A DNA stretch of 12,113 nt from Saccoglossus kowalevskii (taxonomy: Eukaryota > Hemichordata > Enteropneusta > Harrimaniidae), in contig NW_003129856.1 of assembly GCF_000003605.2 (NCBI RefSeq), positions 386,553 through 398,665 on the forward strand. Direction: 5' to 3'. The notes under the pieces were generated by a model. That model saw only the letters and a list, made by a program, of their open reading frames with translations. It did no database searches and was not told the origin of the DNA. Positions 8,449 to 12,113 of this stretch are shown one piece after another. Each line of letters opens with the position of its first letter. The stretch's first letter is position 1. The translations under genes and the position numbers were made by a program.

Positions 8449-9543
8449 TTAGACGTCCGTAACATCGATATTTAAATCGCTGTCAGCCGACGATTCTTCA
8501 AGATCCGTAGCTGATATTTGTTGTTTATTTCTGCGTGTTGTTTTTTCGTCACCGCTTGGAGTGTATGGATTTTTACACCCTCGACATCGACAATGAGAAC
8601 ACCCTCTGAAAGACACGTAGCAAGGACAACGCTTTCCGTGACATGTAAATACCCCCGGGGGAACGTTCATGTTGCAAGTTCCACAGCGACATCCTTTCTT
8701 CCGCGACTTTACACCGTCTTTGCATTTTCTCCCAAGCACGACAAGTTTCAGTTCATTTGGTCTATCAGGGTCTAGGTGTTTTAAGAGTCTTTTTCGCTTT
8801 TTCGACGATTTTGCAGTGTCCTCGAATCGTTTTTTCTTCCTTTTAAATTTCATTTTTGTCGATACGCTATTTGAAAGAGATACGCTGTACGACGTATTTG
8901 CACTGCTGGTCATCGCGTCTTCGGTTTCCGCGGTGACAGTCGGCTCTACTGCATCACCTTCGCAGTGTTCAACGTCGTTTCCGGTACTCTGATCGACGTC
9001 TGTACACATACCGTCGACCGTGTCCTCCGATGGCGTGGTAACTTTCGTTTGATGTTGTGTGGCAGTCATTGATGACATCGCCGACGCGAGATCAATAGTA
9101 TCCGTAGATCTGGACCCACCTGGCATGGTGTCATTGATTGTCATTCCTTCGTGTAAAATCGCTAGCGGACTAAAACCGCCATTGGTCGGCGTTGCGAGGT
9201 TTTGCGCGATGGGCGTATCGGCAATGAATTCACACAATTTCTTGAAACATGGTAAAAGCAAAGCCAATTGTTTGTTTTCGGCGAATGAACTGTAATCTTT
9301 GCACCAACTGCAGGATGGTCTTAGTCTCATCTTTCCACCGAGGCATGACCGGCATACGTGGTGTTGGCAGATAGATTCAGTGGGACCCATTGGGTCACTG
9401 ATAAGGCTCGTACAAACACAGCACGACAGCGCTTGTCGAAGGTACGGAAGTAAGCGATACAAATCATTCCATGTGTTTGTATCTTCTGGGTTTGCCCGCA
9501 GGACGTATCGGCATGTTGTTACGTAGAGACTGGTTGCATTCAT
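8449..9543 (-). CDS. MSL2: E3 ubiquitin ligase MSL2 (RING + CXC)
   Basis: MSL2 is the RING E3 and DNA-binding subunit of the male-specific-lethal chromatin complex; vertebrate MSL2 ubiquitinates histone H2B and p53. The 364-residue protein starts at the first ATG of the frame (9543, minus), giving MNATSLY, which aligns with the start of human MSL2 (MNPVNATALY). Residues 41-81 form the RING: C41-x2-C44, C59-Q-H61, C64-x2-C67, C78-x2-C81, ending PSCSWCKDY, followed by ENKQLALLLPCFKKLCEFI as in vertebrates. Residues 110-230 are Ser/Thr-rich, low in complexity and poorly conserved. Residues 230-255 are Lys/Arg-rich and probably a nuclear localisation signal. Residues 285-323 form the MSL2-type CXC domain (C285, 287, 301, 306, 308, 315, 318, 320, 323), with one additional Cys at 290. 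A short acidic tail follows. Human MSL2 has 577 residues, so the linker is strongly reduced. The frame is uninterrupted, so the coding region is one exon. It is convergent with PPP2R3 and divergent from PCCB. Confidence 0.96.
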   Translation of the reverse strand: MNATSLYVTTCRYVLRANPEDTNTWNDLYRLLPYLRQALSCCVCTSLISDPMGPTESICQHHVCRSCLGGKMRLRPSCSWCKDYSSFAENKQLALLLPCFKKLCEFIADTPIAQNLATPTNGGFSPLAILHEGMTINDTMPGGSRSTDTIDLASAMSSMTATQHQTKVTTPSEDTVDGMCTDVDQSTGNDVEHCEGDAVEPTVTAETEDAMTSSANTSYSVSLSNSVSTKMKFKRKKKRFEDTAKSSKKRKRLLKHLDPDRPNELKLVVLGRKCKDGVKSRKKGCRCGTCNMNVPPGVFTCHGKRCPCYVSFRGCSHCRCRGCKNPYTPSGDEKTTRRNKQQISATDLEESSADSDLNIDVTDV

Positions 9544-9563
9544 TTTAGTGGACAGTCCTGCAT
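9540..9563 (-). other. Upstream ORF (7 codons) overlapping the MSL2 start
   Basis: On the minus strand an ATG at 9563 opens MQDCPLK and ends in TGA at 9542-9540. The stop therefore overlaps the MSL2 start codon in an ATGA arrangement. The main ATG has A at -3, a favourable context. If the transcript includes it, ribosomes translating the uORF would terminate exactly on the MSL2 start, favouring repression or reinitiation. Transcript extent is not known from sequence. Confidence 0.5.
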
Positions 9564-9904
9564 TTCTATAAATAAAACGATAAAACACAGAGGTAGAAAT
9601 CCGTCAACGCCAAGATTCGCATGCCAGGCTGATCAGCTGGAGTAAACGTCGACCACCTAAGGTGCCACGACGTCATCATCACGCAGCTCATCCTCAGAAA
9701 TCACGAGACTATAGATTTTGACAAGATTTTCTCTTTATTTTATAAGGACCGGAGTTTCGGTACCATATAAATCAGTGAATACGTTTTATTAAACTTTATA
9801 TGACGTGCTGACTATATTTATAATCAATCTTCACGGCATTATATACGTTCCCAGTCGTGACAGAATTTGCATCACGTGACCAATTGAGGTTTCAATTTAC
9901 AATC
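9544..9904. promoter_or_regulatory. Divergent MSL2/PCCB promoter region
   Basis: The start codons of MSL2 (minus) and PCCB (plus) are separated by 361 bp, so both promoters and both 5' UTRs probably lie here. Visible motifs include GACGTCA (CRE-like, 9669-9675), TGACGTG (9801-9807), a CAGCTG E-box (9634-9639) and ATCACGTGACCAAT near the PCCB side. CpG is frequent here and through MSL2, unlike the flanking AT-rich DNA, as expected for an unmethylated promoter. An acceptor-like pyrimidine tract ending TTTATAG on the minus strand (about 9566-9590) could mark a 5' UTR intron of MSL2. Transcription start sites cannot be placed. Confidence 0.65.
9871..9884 (+). promoter_or_regulatory. CACGTG E-box joined to CCAAT box
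   Basis: ATCACGTGAC (9871-9880) matches the palindromic USF/MITF-TFE/CLEAR type of E-box, and it overlaps CCAAT (9880-9884) by one base. It lies about 20-35 bp upstream of the PCCB ATG, so it is either core promoter or within the transcribed 5' UTR. The factor assignment is from motif knowledge, not shown directly. Confidence 0.5.
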
Positions 9905-10101
9905 ATGGCTATGGCTGCATCTAGGTGTTCGAGATTTCTTGCTAGAAATGTACTGCAGAAACATTATAATCCTGTCTGCGTCCACAGGGTCGGGTATTGC
10001 ACTCCACAGCTTATGCATGACATAGAGTCTAGGATCGACAAAAACGCCAGAAAGCCATACTTGGTGGTGGTAAGAAAAGAATCGACGCCCAGCATAAGAA
10101 G
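9905..10101 (+). CDS. PCCB: PCCB exon 1 (presequence and N-terminus), one-base deletion
   Basis: The exon is 197 nt from ATG 9905 to donor AAG/GTATGA (GT at 10102-10103). Human exon 1 coding ends after a whole codon (Arg61), and exon 2 here must begin in phase 0, so 198 nt are expected. Frame 1 reads correctly to DIESRIDK. From 10042 onward the PCCB-like reading, [10 protein letters not shown] then [10 protein letters not shown], is in the frame shifted by one. A sixth A in the run at 10040-10044 would join them exactly. The upstream part of that other frame has a TAG (about 10029-10031), so no alternative start rescues it. Confidence 0.88.
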
Positions 10102-12113
10102 GTATGATCCTATTCGTACAATGACCTCGACGGTCATTGACACATTTTTACATAATTTTGTAATTGTAAAAGAAATGAAGAAACTGCCTATCTTTAAATA
10201 TGTCTTAATATCTGTTTCTGGCAGTGTGTAATTTCTCGATTAATTGATAATTAACTTGATAAATATGAGATATATTCTGCTGAAATTGAGATACAAAACT
10301 CGACCAGAAAAGCATTGCCTTTCATGGCCCTTCTCTTAACCTGTGTTTGACCGCACAGAGAGGGAAATCGGCTTATTCATGCATGTATTCAAGCCGTAAT
10401 CATATCCTGACATGTGAAAAGTTATGATATTACAACGGGCGCAAACGATATTCGTACGGTAGCTTGAAAAATAGCAAAATAGATGCTAGGGTATATTCTT
10501 CCATGAAAAGTTCTCACAAATGTTCCAATAGCCTCATCAACTTCCCCAGACGGTTGAAGCGACTGCAAATAAATTCGTATGAGTAACATCCAACATTCTC
10601 ACAACAGTGCTGCAACTTAGCTAAACAACTGAACCATAGTACGTACCTAGGCAGAAAAATAATTGTTCCAAAATGGAGCCTGGAAGTGAGAATGTCACAA
10701 AATGTAGCAAATTGTTTTCACAACATTAGATTCTTTGATAGTGCCATTAAGAAAGTCTCTTGCTATATTGCAATGTTCATAGAAATCTTTCCAAGGGAGT
10801 TTGCTCGCTGTAAGCTATCAATCCCAGGGTGTAAATGATGTGATTTTTAACACACAGGGGCCTGGAGATCTATTCATGTGGTTGGTTTCTAAGGTCTACA
10901 AATGGACATCTATGGGATGGAATGAATACTAGTATGTCCTGATTTAGGGTCTTATCCTTGCCCAAAATAATGAGAATTATAGAATTGCTTATTTAACATG
11001 ACTTTCACTGGAAAACATTATTTCATTGCTCTGGTTGACCAGATAAACAACAATTTTGTCATTTTGTTCTTAAAGTAAATTGCACCACAGCTTGAAAAAA
11101 AATGTTTTTGAATTATGTGAAATATTATGAGAACTCTCAATTTAGAGTCACAATTCAATTCTTAGGTATTTGTAGTGTACATTTGTAGTGTACATGTATA
11201 TTTCACCAAATATTTTAACAAGTTTTTAGCCAGAATCTTTCACTTTGGCCATAGTCATTAAACTTTATATTGCATAGGACATTAGCAATGTCACACACAA
11301 ACAAAACAATTAAGTGAGAACAAAATTAAGAAAATTTGACTCTTTGCATCTTTAAGGTAGTATTTGGACAGTTTTACCTTGAAATTATGTTCGCATAACG
11401 AAAATACCACAATCTGTTAGCAGGAATTCTAGGTTTACAACATGATGCTTGCAGATAAAAGAGCTTCACAAATACAGCAGAATGCAATAAACAGTTATTT
11501 TATATAATGCATTCTTCTGCGTTGTTGATAAAACCTTTAAACTCTTGGCAGCTTTTAATAGAAGATCAAATGTAAAAAAATTGACATCGAGTTAGGGTGG
11601 CTTATTACTGTGTTGTAATAGTTAAGATGTCACAGTTACTTTGAATAAGTTGTTTATTCATAGTGTTTTTTAAATATTCTCCAAAGGGAAAACTGACAGC
11701 CAGAGAACGTATCAACTTGTTACTTGATGATAACAGTTTCATTGAATATGACATGTTTGCTGAACAGAGATGCACTGACTTTGGCATGGAAGCAGAGGAT
11801 AAGAAGGTTAGTGCTTCCTATACACACACACACACATTCTAGGCTTAAAGCGAACCTAAATGCGGCCTTAATTTATAGTTGTGTATATTCTAAACTGTAT
11901 TCGAAATAATATTGCAGTGGTTTAATTTTGTTTTAATTATAACTGTAGCTTGGATAGGCATTTGAAGTGCTTGCAATTAAACACCATGGAGGCCATTCAT
12001 GGAGGGGAATAAACAACGAACGAACATATTTAACATCCCCTCAAGAAAAAGATGTTATCTTTTGAAATTGTATTATACACAAAAACAAACTTGTTTATAT
12101 AGATTTAGTGGAC
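9905..12113 (+). CDS. PCCB: Propionyl-CoA carboxylase beta subunit, 5' part, frame disrupted
   Basis: PCCB is the carboxyltransferase half of the mitochondrial alpha6-beta6 propionyl-CoA carboxylase. It makes methylmalonyl-CoA from propionyl-CoA derived from Val, Ile, Met, Thr and odd-chain fats. Exon 1 (9905-10101) starts [15 protein letters not shown], basic and free of acidic residues, fitting a matrix-targeting presequence. It ends with [13 protein letters not shown], a PCCB hallmark. Exon 2 (11687-11806) is 40 codons, [18 protein letters not shown] to [10 protein letters not shown], near-identical in pattern to human PCCB residues 62-101 and of the same length. Exon 3 seems to begin near 12103 (FSGD). 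The hallmark end of exon 1 is in a different frame from its start: one base is missing at the A run 10040-10044. As written, the product would terminate four codons into exon 2's region. The rest of the gene lies beyond the window. Identity is secure; integrity is not. Confidence 0.92.
10040..10044 (+). other. Frameshift site in PCCB exon 1 (A run)
   Basis: Five A's follow GATCGAC's final C, where six are needed to connect the two conserved halves of the exon. The exon length (197, not a multiple of three), the homology switch and the exon 2 phase all point independently to one missing base here. Confidence 0.85.
10102..11686 (+). other. PCCB intron 1
   Basis: This 1585-bp intron has donor GTATGA and an acceptor ending TTCTCCAAAG at 11686. 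I looked for an extra small exon and saw none with PCCB-like sequence. It contains a perfect tandem 13-mer (11169-11194) and AT-rich DNA. No other gene is visible. Confidence 0.8.
11169..11194. repeat. Tandem 13-bp duplication TTTGTAGTGTACA x2
   Basis: Two perfect adjacent copies at 11169-11181 and 11182-11194 are followed by TGTATA. This is likely a replication-slippage duplication within the PCCB intron. Confidence 0.9.
11687..11806 (+). CDS. PCCB: PCCB exon 2
   Basis: The exon is 120 nt, exactly 40 codons, phase 0 at both ends, with donor GTTAGT. It encodes [14 protein letters not shown], then [20 protein letters not shown]. This is the start of the biotin-dependent carboxyltransferase domain, where the GKLTARER block is common to PCCB and MCCB. 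The FIEYDMF..(Q/H)RC.DFGM pattern is PCCB rather than MCCB. There is no stop or indel within the exon. Confidence 0.93.
11807..12102 (+). other. PCCB intron 2
   Basis: This is about 296 bp from GTTAGT to an AG at 12101-12102 (TTTATATAG). It includes a CA dinucleotide repeat near 11822-11835. The acceptor position is questionable because it leaves the next exon out of frame by one. Confidence 0.6.
11822..11835. repeat. CA dinucleotide repeat
   Basis: A short perfect (AC)7 tract lies just inside intron 2 of PCCB, 15 bp after the splice donor. It is short and probably neutral. Confidence 0.85.
12103..12113 (+). CDS. PCCB: PCCB exon 3 start (11 bases, cut by window edge)
   Basis: TTT AGT GGA C at 12104-12113 would encode FSG(D), matching human FPGD, which follows exon 2 directly. 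The AG at 12101-12102 leaves an additional A at 12103; read in phase 0 from there it gives ATT TAG, a stop. Either the junction is non-canonical, or one base is surplus, or the resemblance over ten bases is chance. Confidence 0.45.

Noticed and set aside
8518-9526. Several plus-strand open frames of 75-107 codons opposite MSL2
   Set aside because: They lie antisense to a clearly conserved RING/CXC coding sequence, and their translations have no domain. They are by-products of MSL2 codon use.
9544-9588. Fifteen extra N-terminal codons for MSL2 starting at 9588
   Set aside because: The codon at 9588 on the minus strand is GTG, not ATG. The first ATG in frame is 9543, and it matches the start of human MSL2.
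9857-9904. N-terminal extension of PCCB from 9857
   Set aside because: That codon is GTG. ATG at 9905 is the first in frame and is followed by a good mitochondrial presequence.
10070-10075. GTAAGA as the exon 1 donor of PCCB
   Set aside because: It is a good donor by sequence but would cut out the [10 protein letters not shown] block that directly precedes GKLTARER in PCCB. The GTATGA donor at 10102 keeps that block and gives the expected exon length plus or minus the missing base.
11605-11787. Minus-strand 60-codon frame over PCCB exon 2
   Set aside because: It is antisense to the conserved exon encoding GKLTARER...DFGM and has no independent support.

Overview
The window looks like nuclear DNA from an animal, probably a marine invertebrate. 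It is AT-rich, its protein-coding exons are separated by GT-AG introns, and its three recognisable genes read as close relatives of vertebrate proteins. I cannot name the species. A non-vertebrate deuterostome (hemichordate, echinoderm, amphioxus) or a lophotrochozoan would fit; this is inference from gene similarity and layout.

Layout: (1) 1-1945, plus strand: the last three coding exons (623-772, 1021-1121, 1780-1945) of a PP2A B'' regulatory subunit, orthologous to vertebrate PPP2R3A/PPP2R3B, then a 3' UTR to about 2600. A small hAT-like element (1421-1546) sits in its last intron. (2) About 2600-7950: AT-rich, apparently non-coding DNA between two convergent genes. It holds a 473-bp element with roughly 50-65-bp terminal inverted repeats (5038-5510), homopolymer runs and several GAGGGCGC-type motifs. 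(3) 8449-9543, minus strand: a compact, complete, intronless MSL2 (RING plus CXC E3 ubiquitin ligase) of 364 residues. Its probable 3' UTR runs to about 7950. (4) 9544-9904: a 361-bp divergent intergenic region with a CACGTG-CCAAT composite site. (5) 9905-12113, plus strand: the start of PCCB, the mitochondrial propionyl-CoA carboxylase beta subunit. Exon 1 encodes the presequence, exon 2 is 120 bp, and exon 3 apparently begins at the right edge.

The order and orientation PPP2R3(+) - MSL2(-) - PCCB(+) matches, from memory, human chromosome 3q22 (PPP2R3A, MSL2, PCCB), so this looks like an ancient microsyntenic block. The genes do not share a pathway: one is a phosphatase regulator, one a chromatin and ubiquitin regulator, one a mitochondrial enzyme. 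Any common logic would lie in the shared MSL2/PCCB promoter region.

The main anomaly is in PCCB. Exon 1 as written lacks one base in a run of five A's (10040-10044), which breaks the frame. A second apparent one-base discrepancy, an extra A, occurs at the exon 3 acceptor (12103). Both may be assembly errors or a real null allele. I found no convincing RNA gene, CRISPR array or wholly new system.
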